The position numbers and the translations under genes were made by a program. From Janibacter sp. Soil728 (GTDB taxonomy: Bacteria > Actinomycetota > Actinomycetes > Actinomycetales > Dermatophilaceae): DNA of 64,000 nt. The stretch spans positions 248,001-312,000 of the forward strand of contig NZ_LMRZ01000005.1 of assembly GCF_001428305.1 (NCBI RefSeq). Reading direction: 5' to 3'. Under the pieces are notes generated by a model. The model saw only the letters and a list, made by a program, of their open reading frames with translations. It ran no database searches and was not told where the DNA came from. Positions 28,285 through 37,817 of the stretch are shown here, in pieces; within the stretch, counting starts at the first letter, position 1, and each line of letters opens with the position of its first letter.

Positions 28285-28346
28285 GGAATCACCCTTCACG
28301 GTGATCCACCCACGCCCACCACCCGCGTCGACGACAAGGCCGTCCT

Positions 28347-29630
28347 GTGTCCAACTCCTCCCCCACGCCCCCCAGCCGTCTGGCGCCGCACCAGCTGTGG
28401 CGCGGCGCCCATGCCACGGCTCAGAGCGATGCCTTCGGCGGAGCTCTGCTCCTGGGCGCCACCCTCTTCGCCCTCGTCCTCGCCAACTCGGGCGGTGTCG
28501 ATGCATACACGAGCCTGCGTGACACCACCTTCGGTCCGGAGTTCCTCCATCTCAACCTGAGCGTCGGGGCGTGGGCGGCTGACGGGCTGCTCGCCATCTT
28601 CTTCTTCGTCGTCGGCCTGGAGCTGAAGGAGGAGTTCGTCGCCGGCAAGCTGCGCAACCCGAGGGAGGCCGCGCTGCCCATCGCGGCCGCCTTCGGCGGC
28701 GTCGCGCTGCCGGCCCTGATCTTCGCTGCGATCGCGCTCTCGTCCGACTCCGAGGGGGCCATGCGCGGTTGGGCCATCCCCACGGCCACCGACATCGCCT
28801 TCGCCGTGGCGGTGCTCGCCGTCGTGGGTCGCTTCCTGCCGCCGGCACTGCGTGTCTTCCTGCTGACCCTCGCGATCGTCGACGACTTCATCGCGATCAC
28901 GATCATCGCCATCGTCTACACCGAGGGACTGCAGCTGCAGTGGCTGCTCCTGGCGGTCGTCCCGCTGGCACTCTTCGCCCTCGCGACCCAGCGCGGGATC
29001 ATCTCGTGGTGGCTGCTCGTGCCACTGGGTGTCCTCACGTGGGGACTTGTCCACGCCTCCGGCATCCATGCGACCGTCGCAGGGGTCCTCCTCGGCTTCA
29101 CCGTCCCGGTCATCGCCACCCAGCGGGCGAGAGTGCAGACGTCGACCGACTCCGACGGTGCGCCCGTCCATGACGGTGTCGCCGCCTACCTGGCCGATCA
29201 GTGGGGCGTCTTCACCACGCTCGTCGCCGTGCCCGTCTTCGCCTTCTTTTCCGCTGGTGTGGCGGTGGGAGGCCTCGACGGTCTCCGCACGGCGATGCAG
29301 GACCCCATCACCATCGGCATCATCGCCGGCCTCTTCCTCGGCAAGCCGATCGGCATCACCCTGACGACCTTCCTGCTCAGTCGCCTGCCCGCCTTCCAGC
29401 TCGACGACGACCTGCGCTGGCCGGACATCATCGGGATGGGTTTCGTGGCAGGCGTCGGATTCACGGTCTCCCTGCTCGTCGGTGAGCTCGCCTACGGTGC
29501 GGCAAGCGTCGCGGACGAGCACGTCAAGATCGGCGTCCTGCTCGGGTCACTCATCTCGGCACTGGTGGGTGGCGGCTTCCTCGCCATGCGCAGCCGAGCC
29601 GCCAGACGTGCTGGAGCCCAAGCGGCCTGA
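28347..29630 (+). CDS. nhaA: Na+/H+ antiporter NhaA
   Basis: The 427-aa membrane protein exports Na+ or Li+ in exchange for protons. It has about eleven helices, the ion-binding pair Asp-Asp in TLAIVDDFIAIT, and the family segments FFFVVGLELKEEF, GWAIPTATDIAFAVAVLA and GIHATVAGVLLGFTVPV. It starts at GTG with a weak AAGG site. It complements the ectoine and MHS genes in salt and alkali tolerance. The SDR gene converges 5 nt after it. Confidence 0.96.
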   Translation: MSNSSPTPPSRLAPHQLWRGAHATAQSDAFGGALLLGATLFALVLANSGGVDAYTSLRDTTFGPEFLHLNLSVGAWAADGLLAIFFFVVGLELKEEFVAGKLRNPREAALPIAAAFGGVALPALIFAAIALSSDSEGAMRGWAIPTATDIAFAVAVLAVVGRFLPPALRVFLLTLAIVDDFIAITIIAIVYTEGLQLQWLLLAVVPLALFALATQRGIISWWLLVPLGVLTWGLVHASGIHATVAGVLLGFTVPVIATQRARVQTSTDSDGAPVHDGVAAYLADQWGVFTTLVAVPVFAFFSAGVAVGGLDGLRTAMQDPITIGIIAGLFLGKPIGITLTTFLLSRLPAFQLDDDLRWPDIIGMGFVAGVGFTVSLLVGELAYGAASVADEHVKIGVLLGSLISALVGGGFLAMRSRAARRAGAQAA

Positions 29631-29635
29631 CCCGG

Positions 29636-30538
29636 TCAGAAGACGGGCTTGCCGCCCGTCACCCCGACCACGGTGCCCGAAACATAGCTGGCCTCCTTGG
29701 GAGCAGCGAGGAAGACGAAGGCCCCCGCGAGCTCACCCGGTTGTCCGGCACGTCCTAGCGGGGTGTCGGCCCCGAACGCCTCGATCTTCTTCTCCTCCTG
29801 GGTCGCCGGCTGCAGCGGCGTCCAGATGGGCCCCGGCGCGACGGCATTGACCCGGATTCCTCGTGACCCGACCTCCGCGGCCAGGTTGACCGTGAAGTTG
29901 TTGATCGCCGCCTTGGTCGACGCGTAGTCGAGCAGCGAGGTCGACGGCTCGTACGCCTGGATCGAGCTGACGTTGATGATGCTGGCGCCGCGGCCCAGGT
30001 GCGGCAGCGCAGCGCGGGTCAGCCAGAAGAGGGCGTGCAGGTTGGTGCGCAGCACCCGCTCGATGCGCTCGTCGCTCATGGCCTCCAGGCCCTTGTCACG
30101 GGCCATCTGGACGCCGGCGTTGTTGACGAGGACGTCCAGGCCGCCCAGACCATCGACCGCGGTCGCGACGACCTCGTCGCAGGTGCTGCGCTCACTGATG
30201 TCGCCGGGGCAGAGCACTGCGGTACGGCCGGCGTCCCTGATCCATCCGGCGGTCGTCTCGGCGTCCTCCTGCTCCTCGGGCAGGAAGGAGATCGCCACGT
30301 CTGCATCCTCGCGGGCATAGGCGATCGCGACGGCACGGCCGATACCGGAGTCGCCGCCGGTGATCAGGGCGCGCAGGCCCTCCAGACGCCCCGACCCCAC
30401 CCAGCTCTCTTCACCGTGGTCAGGGACGGGATCCATGGCGGCCGTGGAGCCGGGGAGCGACTGCTGCTGTGCGGGGAACCCTCCATCGGGTCCGGTGGCC
30501 ATGTCGGCAGCCCGCCGGCTGAGCTCTGACTCGATCAT
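29636..30538 (-). CDS. SDR-family oxidoreductase (stress-type)
   Basis: The 300-aa Rossmann enzyme has the cofactor motif TGGDSGIG, NNAGVQ, the catalytic Ser in INVSSIQAYEPST and the Tyr-Lys pair in YASTKAA. The N-terminal 45 residues (QQQSLPGSTAAMDPVPDHGEESWVGSGRLEG) match the group of general stress dehydrogenases such as YhdF. Substrate unknown. ATG at 30538 follows GAAGGAG. Confidence 0.9.
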   Translation of the reverse strand: MIESELSRRAADMATGPDGGFPAQQQSLPGSTAAMDPVPDHGEESWVGSGRLEGLRALITGGDSGIGRAVAIAYAREDADVAISFLPEEQEDAETTAGWIRDAGRTAVLCPGDISERSTCDEVVATAVDGLGGLDVLVNNAGVQMARDKGLEAMSDERIERVLRTNLHALFWLTRAALPHLGRGASIINVSSIQAYEPSTSLLDYASTKAAINNFTVNLAAEVGSRGIRVNAVAPGPIWTPLQPATQEEKKIEAFGADTPLGRAGQPGELAGAFVFLAAPKEASYVSGTVVGVTGGKPVF

Positions 30539-30600
30539 GTGCACTCCTTCGTCATGGGGACGTGGCTGCACTACCCGAGCGGATGGCGGGGGAAACCGAC

Positions 30601-31281
30601 CTACGCGGACATCGCGGCGAGCAGCTGGGCCTCAGCCCGATCGAGGTAGGTGAGCAGCGCACGCTCGGCCTCGTCGTGGTTCCCGGCCGACAGCAGTGCG
30701 GCCAGCTGTCGGTTGCCCTCGAGATAGGGCTCGTGGAAGGTGCGCGGGTCGGACATCGTGCTGAAGACCAGCCGCATCTCGGCGAGGACCTGTCGCATCG
30801 CCTCGTCGACCCGGCGACTGCCGGCCAGCGCAGCCAGGGCCTCGTGGAAGTGCATGTTGGCCGACCCCAGGCCCCGCCAGTCCTCGACAGCGGCGGCAGC
30901 ACCCCCTTCGTCCACGGCCGCGTGCAGGCGGGTGAGGTCGGAGCCATCGAGCGCCGCCTGCCGGATCGAGGACACCTCGAGGATCCGACGGAAGCGGTAG
31001 AGGTCGCGCACATCGTCGTGGTCGAGCGCCCGGACGAAGACCCCGCGGTTGAACTCGCGCACCACCAGACGCTCGTGGCCCAGGAGGTGGAAGGCCTCGC
31101 GCAGCGTGTTGCGCGAGACGCCCAGGGCCGCGCCGATGCGCTCCTCGGACAGCCGGGTACGAGGCCGCAGATCCCCCTCGATGATCCGGGTGCGCAAGGC
31201 ATCAGCGACCTTCTCGCTCGCGCTCGCACGTCCCATCGACGCGCGCTCGGACTCGAGTGCCGAGATCCAGTCGTCCACCAT
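30601..31281 (-). CDS. GntR-family regulator, FadR/FCD subgroup
   Basis: The 226-aa protein has an N-terminal winged helix (SEKVADALRTRIIEGDLRPRTRLSEERIGAALGVSRNTLREAFHLLGHERLV) and an all-helical FCD ligand-binding domain with the metal-site His set around FHEALAAL and HEPYLEGNRQL. It is divergent from the 5-oxoprolinase operon, whose promoter carries a 15-bp palindrome in its spacer. It is therefore most likely the local repressor, inactivated by 5-oxoproline or a related acid. ATG with AAGGGG 8 nt upstream. Confidence 0.92.
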   Translation of the reverse strand: MVDDWISALESERASMGRASASEKVADALRTRIIEGDLRPRTRLSEERIGAALGVSRNTLREAFHLLGHERLVVREFNRGVFVRALDHDDVRDLYRFRRILEVSSIRQAALDGSDLTRLHAAVDEGGAAAAVEDWRGLGSANMHFHEALAALAGSRRVDEAMRQVLAEMRLVFSTMSDPRTFHEPYLEGNRQLAALLSAGNHDEAERALLTYLDRAEAQLLAAMSA

Positions 31282-31333
31282 GCTGCACACCCCTTCGTCG
31301 CCGCTGTGAGTCCGACACTAGCCGAAGGGGGTA

Positions 31334-31362
31334 TTGCGGGATTGTTCAACAATCGCTAGTTT
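31334..31362 (+). promoter_or_regulatory. promoter and GntR-type operator of the 5-oxoprolinase operon
   Basis: TTGCGG (31334-31339), 17-nt spacer, TAGTTT (31357-31362). The perfect palindrome GATTGTTCAACAATC at 31340-31354 lies inside the spacer, so a bound dimer would block RNA polymerase. It looks like FadR-subgroup operators. Confidence 0.7.
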
Positions 31363-31414
31363 ACGTGATCGGGAGCACAATGAGGTGGTCCCGTGAGCAT
31401 TGAGGAGAACCACC

Positions 31415-32674
31415 ATGACGCAGGCTCCAGTCCCAGACGCGACACCGAAGCCCTCGAAGATGCCACCGCCCGGCACTGCAGGGACGGCGACCAAGGGAGC
31501 ACTCCTCGGAGCCATGTTCCTCATGGCGACCAGCGCGATCGGACCCGGCTTCATCACCCAGACCACGGTCTTCACCGCACAGCTCGGCGCGGCATTCGCC
31601 TTCGCGATCCTCATCTCGATCATCGTCGACATCGCCGTCCAGCTGAATGTCTGGCGCGTCATCGGCGTCTCCGGCATGCGCGCCCAGGACCTCGCCAACA
31701 AGGTGATCCCCGGCTTCGGCTACGTCTTGGCCGCCCTCGTCGTCTTCGGCGGGCTCGTCTTCAACATCGGCAACATCGGCGGCACCGGTCTCGGGGCCAA
31801 TGCGATGTTCGGCCTCGACGCCAAGGTCGGTGGTGCGGTGTCCGCTCTCATCGCCATCGCGATCTTCGTCAGCAAGAAGGCTGGTGTCGCGATGGACCGT
31901 ATCGTCGTGGTCCTCGGCGTGCTGATGATCGCCATGGTCGCCTACGCGGCCATCGCCACTCAGCCCCCCTACGGCGATGCGCTCAAGCAGACCGTGCTTC
32001 CCGACAAGGTCAACTTCCTCATCATCACCACCCTCATCGGCGGAACCGTGGGCGGCTACATCACCTATGCCGGCGCCCACCGCATCGTGGACTCCGGCAT
32101 CACCGGTCCTGAGCGCGTCGCCGAGATCAGCAGGGGCTCGATCACCGGCATCCTCGTCACCGGCGTCATGCGCGGGCTGCTCTTCCTGGCCATCCTCGGC
32201 GTCGTCGTCGGTGGGGTGAACCTCATCGGTGTCGACAACCCGCCGGCTGTCGCCTTCGAGGCCGCACTGGGGACGGTGGGCCTGCGCATCTTCGGCGTCA
32301 TCCTGTGGGCCGCGAGCATCACGAGTGTCATCGGCGCCTCGTACACCTCGGTCAGCTTCCTCACGACCTTCAACGAGAGGATCAAGAAGCACAGCCAGTG
32401 GGTCGTCGTCGGCTTCATCGTCATCTCGGCCTCGATCTACCTCTCCCTCGGGCAGTCCCCTGCCACACTGCTCATCCTCGCCGGCGCCCTCAACGGCCTG
32501 ATCCTGCCCTTCGGCTTCGGGATCCTCGTCTGGGTCGCCCTGCGCCGCCAGGACCTGCTGGGCGGGTACGTCTACCCCAAGTGGCTCGCCTACCTGGGTC
32601 TCGTGATCTGGCTGCTCACGATCTACCTGGGCTACCAGTCCTTCAGCGGGATCGTCGACCTCTGGAGCCAGTGA
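31415..32674 (+). CDS. YcsG-like NRAMP-related transporter
   Basis: The 419-aa protein has about eleven hydrophobic segments and aligns in pattern with the NRAMP/LeuT-fold group, but helix 1 reads SAIGPGFITQTT where true NRAMP metal carriers have the DPGN ligand motif. I see no MPH motif in helix 6. The Bacillus counterpart ycsG also sits with the 5-oxoprolinase genes. The missing metal ligands and the operon suggest a different substrate, perhaps 5-oxoproline or another organic acid. Start ATG with TTGAGGAGA. Confidence 0.85.
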   Translation: MTQAPVPDATPKPSKMPPPGTAGTATKGALLGAMFLMATSAIGPGFITQTTVFTAQLGAAFAFAILISIIVDIAVQLNVWRVIGVSGMRAQDLANKVIPGFGYVLAALVVFGGLVFNIGNIGGTGLGANAMFGLDAKVGGAVSALIAIAIFVSKKAGVAMDRIVVVLGVLMIAMVAYAAIATQPPYGDALKQTVLPDKVNFLIITTLIGGTVGGYITYAGAHRIVDSGITGPERVAEISRGSITGILVTGVMRGLLFLAILGVVVGGVNLIGVDNPPAVAFEAALGTVGLRIFGVILWAASITSVIGASYTSVSFLTTFNERIKKHSQWVVVGFIVISASIYLSLGQSPATLLILAGALNGLILPFGFGILVWVALRRQDLLGGYVYPKWLAYLGLVIWLLTIYLGYQSFSGIVDLWSQ

Positions 32675-32723
32675 CCCACTTCCGCCTTGACCAGCAGCCC
32701 GTGTGACTGACAGGAGCAGCAAG

Positions 32724-33491
32724 ATGCAGATCGACCTCAATGCAGACCTCGGCGAGAGCTTCGGCAGCTGGACCCTGGGTGACGACGACGCGATGCTCGA
32801 GGTGGTGACCAGCGCCAATGTCGCCTGCGGCTTCCACGCCGGCGACCCCTCGGTCCTGCGGCACAGCTGTGACCGTGCTGCTGACCGAGGGGTCGCCATC
32901 GGCGCCCAGGTCGGCTACCGCGACCTGGCGGGCTTCGGCCGGCGCTTCATCGACATGGTGCCGGCCGAGCTCACCGATGACGTGCTCTACCAGATCGGTG
33001 CGCTCGAGGCCTTCGCCAAGGTGGCGGGCACGCGGGTGCGCTACGTCAAGCCCCATGGCGCGCTGTACAACGCGATCGTCCACCACGAGGCGCAGGCAGC
33101 AGCGGTCGTCGAGGCCGTCGTCTCCTACGACCGCACCCTGCCCGTCCTCGGGCTGCCGGGGTCGGCGTGGCTACGACTCGCGGAGGAGGCCGGCCTGACC
33201 ACGGTGGGCGAGGCCTTCGCCGACCGTGCCTACACACCGGAGGGCACCCTCGTCTCCCGTCGCGAGCCCGGCGCCGTGCTGCACGACCCCGCCGAGATCG
33301 CCGAGCGGTGCATCCGCATCGCGACGAAGGGAGAGGTCGTCGCCACGGACGGCAGCATCGTCGCCGCACCAGCAGGGTCGCTGTGCGTGCACGGCGACAG
33401 CCCCGGAGCGGTGGAGATCGCGCGGCAGGTGCGTGCCGGCCTGGAGCAGGCCGGGGTGCCACTCACTCCCTTCGTCGGGGAGGTCGGATGA
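32724..33491 (+). CDS. pxpA: 5-oxoprolinase subunit A (LamB/YcsF family)
   Basis: The 255-aa protein begins with the family signature [14 protein letters not shown], followed by [13 protein letters not shown] and [12 protein letters not shown]. PxpA, PxpB and PxpC together hydrolyse 5-oxo-L-proline to glutamate using ATP. ATG after CAGGAGCAGC. The stop overlaps the pxpB start. Confidence 0.96.
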   Translation: MQIDLNADLGESFGSWTLGDDDAMLEVVTSANVACGFHAGDPSVLRHSCDRAADRGVAIGAQVGYRDLAGFGRRFIDMVPAELTDDVLYQIGALEAFAKVAGTRVRYVKPHGALYNAIVHHEAQAAAVVEAVVSYDRTLPVLGLPGSAWLRLAEEAGLTTVGEAFADRAYTPEGTLVSRREPGAVLHDPAEIAERCIRIATKGEVVATDGSIVAAPAGSLCVHGDSPGAVEIARQVRAGLEQAGVPLTPFVGEVG

Positions 33492-34102
33492 AGCTCATGC
33501 CATGCGCCGACTCCGGGCTGCTCGTGGAGATGTCCGACATGGACGAGGTGCTCGCGCTCTACGCCCACCTCGACGAGGACCTGCCGGACGGCGTCATCGA
33601 CATGGTGCCGGCCGCGACGACGCTCCTGATCACCATCGACCGCACGGTGACGGACGTGGAGCGACTGGCCCGACAGGTCTCGAGCATCTCCGTGGGGACC
33701 CACCACCGGGCGAAGACCGGCGAGGTGGAGATCCCCGTGGTCTACGACGGTGAGGACCTGTCAGAGGTCGCCCGACTCACGGGACTCGACGAGCGCGGAG
33801 TCATCGAGGCGCACACCGGGACCCCGTGGACGGTCGCCTTCTGCGGGTTCGCACCCGGCTTCGGCTACATGGTGGGTGGCGACGAGCGCCTGCAGGTACC
33901 TCGCCGTGACAACCCACGGACCAAGGTGCCGCCGGGGTCCGTCGCGCTCGCCGGTGAGTTCGCGAGCGTCTACCCCCGGGAGTCGCCCGGTGGCTGGCAG
34001 CTCATCGGCCGGACCGCGCTGGAGGTCTGGGACATCCACCGCGAGCCGCCAGCGCTGCTCGTGCCGGGGACCGTGGTGCGCTACGTGGAGTCGGCGGCAT
34101 GA
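33488..34102 (+). CDS. pxpB: 5-oxoprolinase subunit B (KipI/AHS1 family)
   Basis: The 204-aa protein has the AHS1 signature [20 protein letters not shown] followed by [20 protein letters not shown]. It forms the active unit with PxpC. Bacillus KipI was first described as a kinase inhibitor, but the operon here supports oxoproline hydrolysis. Overlaps of 4 nt with both neighbours. Confidence 0.95.
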   Translation: MKLMPCADSGLLVEMSDMDEVLALYAHLDEDLPDGVIDMVPAATTLLITIDRTVTDVERLARQVSSISVGTHHRAKTGEVEIPVVYDGEDLSEVARLTGLDERGVIEAHTGTPWTVAFCGFAPGFGYMVGGDERLQVPRRDNPRTKVPPGSVALAGEFASVYPRESPGGWQLIGRTALEVWDIHREPPALLVPGTVVRYVESAA

Positions 34103-34983
34103 GCACCTTCCGCGCGCTCGAGATCGTCGCGACCGGGCCCCAGTCGACGGTCCAGGACCTCGGCCGTGAGGGCCTCGCGGGCCTGGGCGTCGGTCGCTCC
34201 GGTGCAGCAGACCTCGGCTCGCTCCGGCTGGCCAACCGCCTGCTCGGCAATCGTGAGGGAGCCGCTGCGCTCGAGGTGACCTTCGGAGGGCTCGAGGTCC
34301 GGGCCCGCGGTGGCATGTGGGTGACCGTGACGGGTGCGATGACGCCCGCGACCATCGACGGACGGCCCGTCGGGCACGCCGCCGTGACCTGGCTGCCGGA
34401 CGGAGCCTCCCTTCGTCTGGGGCCGGCGACGGCCGGTCTGCGCAGCTATCTGGCCGTGCGTGGTGGGATCGACGTGGCGCCGGTCCTGCAGTCGCGCTCG
34501 ACCGACACGATGGCCGTGCTCGGACCTGCGGTACCCGCCCCGGGCGACCTGCTGCCGATCGGCCCGACCCCGGGTGCTCCTCCCCTGGTCGACGTCGCCC
34601 CAGTGGCCACACCCACCACGGGCGAGGTCCGTCTGCGGGTGGCCCCCGGCCCCCGGACGGACTGGTTCGTGCCTGCTGCCCTCGATGCGCTCACGGGCGG
34701 CACCTACGAGGTCACGGCCGAGAGCAATCGCGTCGGGATGCGCCTGTCCGGACCAGTGCTCGCGCGCGCCCGGGACGACGAGCTCAAGAGCGAAGGGATG
34801 GTCCCCGGCGCGCTGCAGGTGCCGCCCACCGGGCAGCCCACCCTCTTCCTCGCCGACCATCCCGTGACCGGTGGCTACCCCGTGATCGGGGTCGTCCTCT
34901 CGGACGACGTCGGTCTGGCTGCACAGGCCCAGCCGGGGCAACGACTGCGCTTCGTCCTGATCGGTGGTGCTCGGCGTGGGTGA
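34099..34983 (+). CDS. pxpC: 5-oxoprolinase subunit C (KipA/AHS2 family)
   Basis: The 294-aa protein has the AHS2 family pattern: [24 protein letters not shown] near the N-terminus, [19 protein letters not shown] in the middle and [15 protein letters not shown] near the end. It is the partner of PxpB. Coding overlaps with pxpB and nearly with the DUF1445 gene. Confidence 0.95.
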   Translation: MSTFRALEIVATGPQSTVQDLGREGLAGLGVGRSGAADLGSLRLANRLLGNREGAAALEVTFGGLEVRARGGMWVTVTGAMTPATIDGRPVGHAAVTWLPDGASLRLGPATAGLRSYLAVRGGIDVAPVLQSRSTDTMAVLGPAVPAPGDLLPIGPTPGAPPLVDVAPVATPTTGEVRLRVAPGPRTDWFVPAALDALTGGTYEVTAESNRVGMRLSGPVLARARDDELKSEGMVPGALQVPPTGQPTLFLADHPVTGGYPVIGVVLSDDVGLAAQAQPGQRLRFVLIGGARRG

Positions 34984-34987
34984 CTCG

Positions 34988-35776
34988 ATGATCACCACCT
35001 CGAAGGCAGCGCTCGACCCCACGGCGGCGCGGGCACGCTTCCGCGACGGGCTGCGCGTCCCCACCTCCGGCTGGAGCGCAGGCTGGACCCAGGCCAACCT
35101 CATCGCCGTCCCCCGGGAGCAGGCCTACGACGTCCTGCTCTTCGCGCAGCGCAACCCGAAGTCCTGCCCCGTCCTCGATGTCACCGAGCCCGGGGAGGTG
35201 GGCTGCGGGATCTTCGACGGCGACCTGCGGACCGACCTGCCCGGCTATCGCGTCTACGAGCACGGGGAGCTCGTGGCCGAGGTGTCGGATGTGCGCGAGC
35301 TGTGGCGCACGGACCTCGTGGCCTTCCTCATCGGGTGCAGCTTCACCTTCGAGGCAGCCCTGCTCGAGGCAGGAGTACCGGTGCGCCATGTCGAGGTCGG
35401 CAGCAATGTCCCGATGTACCGCACCAACCGGCCGTGCCGGTCCGCCGGGTCGATCGGCGGCCCTCTCGTGGTGTCGATGCGGCCGATGTCGGCGGACAAG
35501 GTCGCGACCGCCGTCCGGGTCACCTCGCGATACCCGGCCGTGCACGGTGCGCCTGTGCACATCGGTGATCCCGAGGCACTCGGGATCACGGATCTCGCAT
35601 CGCCCGACTTCGGTGAGTCGGTGCCGATCGCTGATGGGGAGATCCCCGTCTTCTGGGCGTGCGGGGTGACTCCTCAGGCCGCGGTGATGCAGTCTCGGCC
35701 CCCCTTCGCCATCGGTCACGCGCCCGGGATGATGGCGATCACCGACGCTCGGGACAGCGACTACCTCGTGCCGTAG
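34988..35776 (+). CDS. putative hydro-lyase, DUF1445 (YcsI family)
   Basis: The 262-aa protein has the family segments [43 protein letters not shown] and [12 protein letters not shown]. The related Bacillus ycsI is also in the oxoprolinase cluster. Its reaction is not established; the name hydro-lyase comes from database annotation of the family. Start ATG at 34988; a GTG at 34976 is in frame and overlaps pxpC by 8 nt. Confidence 0.88.
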   Translation: MITTSKAALDPTAARARFRDGLRVPTSGWSAGWTQANLIAVPREQAYDVLLFAQRNPKSCPVLDVTEPGEVGCGIFDGDLRTDLPGYRVYEHGELVAEVSDVRELWRTDLVAFLIGCSFTFEAALLEAGVPVRHVEVGSNVPMYRTNRPCRSAGSIGGPLVVSMRPMSADKVATAVRVTSRYPAVHGAPVHIGDPEALGITDLASPDFGESVPIADGEIPVFWACGVTPQAAVMQSRPPFAIGHAPGMMAITDARDSDYLVP

Positions 35777-35783
35777 GGCCGGC

Positions 35784-37817
35784 TCAGGTCCCGAACCAGA
35801 ACCCGCGCCCGCCGAACCAGTCGCCGTACTCGCCGGGCGCTCCCCCACCGGGCTGGCGCGATCCCAGGTAGGACCCCACGACCGCGGCGCCGAGGTCGTC
35901 CAGCTCTGGAGCCACGACCCTGCCCCCGGCGCGTCGGGCCAGCGTCTCGACGAAGCGCGCGAGCCCGGGGTCCTCCCCGAGGCGGAAGAAGGTCGTCTGC
36001 GCCCCGAGCCGCGCCGCGTGGTCGAGCTCGCGGACCGTGATGGCAATGGTGAGCGGGTGCGGTGGGTAGTCGAAGAAGGCCTCGCCGCCGGACTCGAGGT
36101 GGGCCGTCGGTTCGCCGTCCGTGACGATCAGCAGCACGGGCTGGGCATTGGGGTGCCGCCGGAAGTGACGGTTGGCCAGGAGGAGCGCGTGGTGGAGGTT
36201 GGTCCCCTTGTCCCAGTACGCGTCGAGGCCGGTCAGCTCCTCGATCTCCATGACGCTGGCGTGCCGACCGAAGCCGATGAGCTGGAGATGGTCTCCGCGA
36301 AATCGCGTGCGGATGAGGGTGTGCAGGGCCAGCGCGGTCCTCTTCATGGGAACCCAGCGCCCGTCCATCGCCATGGAGAAGGAGGTGTCCACGAGCAGCG
36401 CGACTGCCGCCTGGGTGCGCGCCTCTGTCTCGGAGACCTCGATGTCGTCGGTCGTGATGCTGCGGCGGCTGCCATCGGCGGCCCGACGCAGGACGCCGTT
36501 GAGCACGGTGCGCGGGATGTCCCAGGGTTCGGTGTCGCCGAACTCCCATGCGCGTGAGGCTCCGGACCGCTCGCCGGCCGCGCCGGCCTGGCGCAGGTCG
36601 CGCTGGCCCTGCCGTCCTGACATCCGTTGCGCGATGTCGCGCAGCAGCGCCTTGCCCAGCTGACGCATGGCCTTGGGGGTGAGCCGCAGCTGCCCCTCGG
36701 AGTCGCGTCGCACCGAGCCGCTGCTGCGCAACGCCTGCTCGAGATCACGCAGGGCGCGCGCGTCGATCGCCGCCTCGTCGCCGAGTGCTCGAGCCAGCTC
36801 GTCGAGGTCGATGTCGTCCAGGCCCGCCCCGGCATGTGACTGGGAGAGCTGGTCACCGAGCGCATCGAGCCGGGCGATGTCCTGCAGCATGCCGGTGCCG
36901 TCGCCGAGGCCGAGCCCCTGCTCTCCCCCGAACTGCTCGGCCCCGTTCCAGTCCTCACCGGGACGCAGCGCTTGCAGGTTGCCGTCGAGCCGATCCAGCG
37001 ACTCCATGAGCGCAGGTGAGCCGAAGGCCTGCGAGGACAGCTGCATCAGCTCCTCGCGCTGCTCCGGTGTCATGGAGTTGAGCAGCCGCTGCGCCGCTGC
37101 GGCACGCTGGGCCATGGCATCGATGAGCTCATCGACGTCCTGCGGGCCCTCAGGGAAGAAGTCCCCGTGCTTGTCCATGAACTCGGCGAAGTCCTGCGGG
37201 GTGTCCTCGTCCCGCTGGTGCTTCTCGAGGAGCTCGTTGAGATCGCGCAGCATCGCGTCGATGGCGGCCCGGTCGGCATCCGTGGCGCCCTCCATGGCCT
37301 GCTTCATGCCGGCGAAGCGCTGATCGAGCACCTCGCGTCCGAGCAGGTCCTTGATCTGCTCGTAGTCCGCCCGGGCCCGGGTGGACTGCCAGGGGTAGTC
37401 CTGCAGCTCGCTCACCGCGGCCGCGGTCGACGCGGAGAGGTTGTCCAGCCTCATCTCGGCGAAGTCGCGCTCGAGGTCGTCGAGGTGGACATCGCGTGCG
37501 AGCTGCTTGCGCTCCTCGAGGACAGCACGGTCCAGCAGCTCGCGGACCTCGCGGAGGGTGCCGTCGAGACCATGCTGCTGGAGCAGCTCACGGCGGCGTT
37601 CGTTGACCTGGCGGGCGAGGTCGTCCAGCCCGGTCTGCTGCCGACCGCCCCGCCGGAGGAACTCCCGCAGTGCACGCTCCGGCGAGGAACCGCCCATGAC
37701 GTCCTCGCCGATGGCGTCGAGGGCCTCGGCGATGTCGACGGGTGGCGCGAGCGGGTCTCCGCCGTCGTAACGACGGAAGCGGCTGCGGCTGCGGCTGCGG
37801 CTGCGGCTAGTGGCCAT
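35784..37817 (-). CDS. von Willebrand factor A domain protein (chelatase-like partner)
   Basis: The 677-aa protein begins with an SR-dipeptide run coded by a hexamer repeat, then a long helical region of about 400 residues. The C-terminal VWA domain (from about residue 450) has the MIDAS DTSFS in LLVDTSFSMAMDGRW. It matches the VWA partners of MoxR/Mg-chelatase-I ATPases, which act as unfolding or metal-insertion pairs. Its ATG overlaps the end of the ATPase gene by 11 nt. No tetrapyrrole genes are nearby, so metal chelation is unlikely. Confidence 0.88.
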   Translation of the reverse strand: MATSRSRSRSRSRFRRYDGGDPLAPPVDIAEALDAIGEDVMGGSSPERALREFLRRGGRQQTGLDDLARQVNERRRELLQQHGLDGTLREVRELLDRAVLEERKQLARDVHLDDLERDFAEMRLDNLSASTAAAVSELQDYPWQSTRARADYEQIKDLLGREVLDQRFAGMKQAMEGATDADRAAIDAMLRDLNELLEKHQRDEDTPQDFAEFMDKHGDFFPEGPQDVDELIDAMAQRAAAAQRLLNSMTPEQREELMQLSSQAFGSPALMESLDRLDGNLQALRPGEDWNGAEQFGGEQGLGLGDGTGMLQDIARLDALGDQLSQSHAGAGLDDIDLDELARALGDEAAIDARALRDLEQALRSSGSVRRDSEGQLRLTPKAMRQLGKALLRDIAQRMSGRQGQRDLRQAGAAGERSGASRAWEFGDTEPWDIPRTVLNGVLRRAADGSRRSITTDDIEVSETEARTQAAVALLVDTSFSMAMDGRWVPMKRTALALHTLIRTRFRGDHLQLIGFGRHASVMEIEELTGLDAYWDKGTNLHHALLLANRHFRRHPNAQPVLLIVTDGEPTAHLESGGEAFFDYPPHPLTIAITVRELDHAARLGAQTTFFRLGEDPGLARFVETLARRAGGRVVAPELDDLGAAVVGSYLGSRQPGGGAPGEYGDWFGGRGFWFGT
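37779..37808 (-). repeat. hexamer tandem repeat in the VWA gene
   Basis: Five perfect copies of AGCCGC on the coding strand give alternating Ser-Arg at the N-terminus. Changes in copy number would keep the frame. Confidence 0.85.

Noticed and set aside
28095-28346. Li+/Na+ riboswitch (nhaA motif) before nhaA
   Set aside because: I could not match the known nhaA-I or nhaA-II consensus, and those are mainly reported outside actinobacteria.
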